NCBI GenBank assembly: GCA_963576725.1 | Contig: OY755244.1 | Span: 78,243,620 to 78,307,619 of the forward strand | Direction: 5' to 3' | Origin: Azorinus chamasolen | Taxonomy: Eukaryota > Mollusca > Bivalvia > Cardiida > Solecurtidae | DNA: 64,000 nucleotides | In this document: in pieces, positions 63,926-64,000 of the stretch | Layout: each line of letters starts with the position of its first letter | Numbering within the stretch: position 1 is the first letter of the stretch | The notes under the pieces: model-generated | The model's input: the letters and a program-made list of their open reading frames with translations, nothing else | Told to the model about the DNA's origin: nothing | The model's database searches: none | Made by a program: the position numbers and the translations under genes

Positions 63926-64000
63926 CAGTATAACCCCTCTAATGCAACCACTTAATGAATAAATATGGATGTCTTTATAAGCAGGTAGTTGCTTAATACA
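63926..64000. mobile_element. MITE family D, cut by the window edge
   Basis: TA-CAGTATAACCCCTCTAATGC, then CACTTAATGAATAAATATGG and AAGCAGGTAGTTGCTTAATA at the end of the window. Confidence 0.75.

Overview
This is eukaryotic, non-coding-rich, AT-rich DNA that I read as a mollusc, probably bivalve, genome. The clues are scattered intron-bearing exons, TTAA- and TA-flanked miniature transposons, a BEL/Pao retrotransposon, a Penelope-like reverse transcriptase, a tRNA-derived SINE tail, and four elements with a terminal hairpin, a (CCGT)n-type tract and ~160-base core repeats, a layout known from bivalve pearl/BIV160-type repeats. Dreissena is a guess I cannot test here. No bacterial-style operons, rRNA genes or CRISPR arrays are present.

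Host genes are few. A complete CLN8-like TLC-domain membrane protein lies at 59,889-60,722 (+). Two paralogous Ras-family GTPase terminal exons, each exactly 670 bases, lie at 11,467-12,136 and 27,297-27,966 (both minus). Everything else I can name is mobile-element derived.

Layout: 1-2,909 is copy A of a segmental duplication whose copy B is 13,358-16,777. A hairpin-plus-core-repeat element (HINE-like 1) follows copy A. 4.3-9.9 kb holds palindromic miniature elements and a dead mariner gene. 9.9-11.3 kb is a Penelope-like element and 11.5-12.1 kb the first Ras exon. 12.5-13.3 kb is an array of ~52-base self-palindromes. 18,244-23,803 is a foldback-like element: two ~1.9 kb inverted arms, each built of five ~350-370 base tandem units, around a decayed protein gene. 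24-35 kb holds a SINE tail, the second Ras exon, a dead Ty3/gypsy integrase, an internally deleted Tc1 element and many miniature elements. 35,689-48,863 is a BEL/Pao element with long LTRs and a 5-base target duplication, broken by frameshifts and by a Penelope-like fragment. 49-64 kb is dominated by miniature elements around the CLN8-like gene and HINE-like 4.

Miniature elements are named here by letters. Families A, B, C, F, G, H, K and L start and end in TTAA and resemble piggyBac-type MITEs. D and E begin CAGT and are flanked by TA, like pogo/Tigger-type MITEs. I and J are other palindromic repeats. Most carry a central long hairpin. In the TTAA families A, B, F, G, H and K the two arms usually differ at the same place (CCTGAT against CCAGAT), which suggests a shared core passed between families. 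Family boundaries are read by eye and are good to a few bases where TTAA or TA flanks are stated, otherwise to tens of bases.
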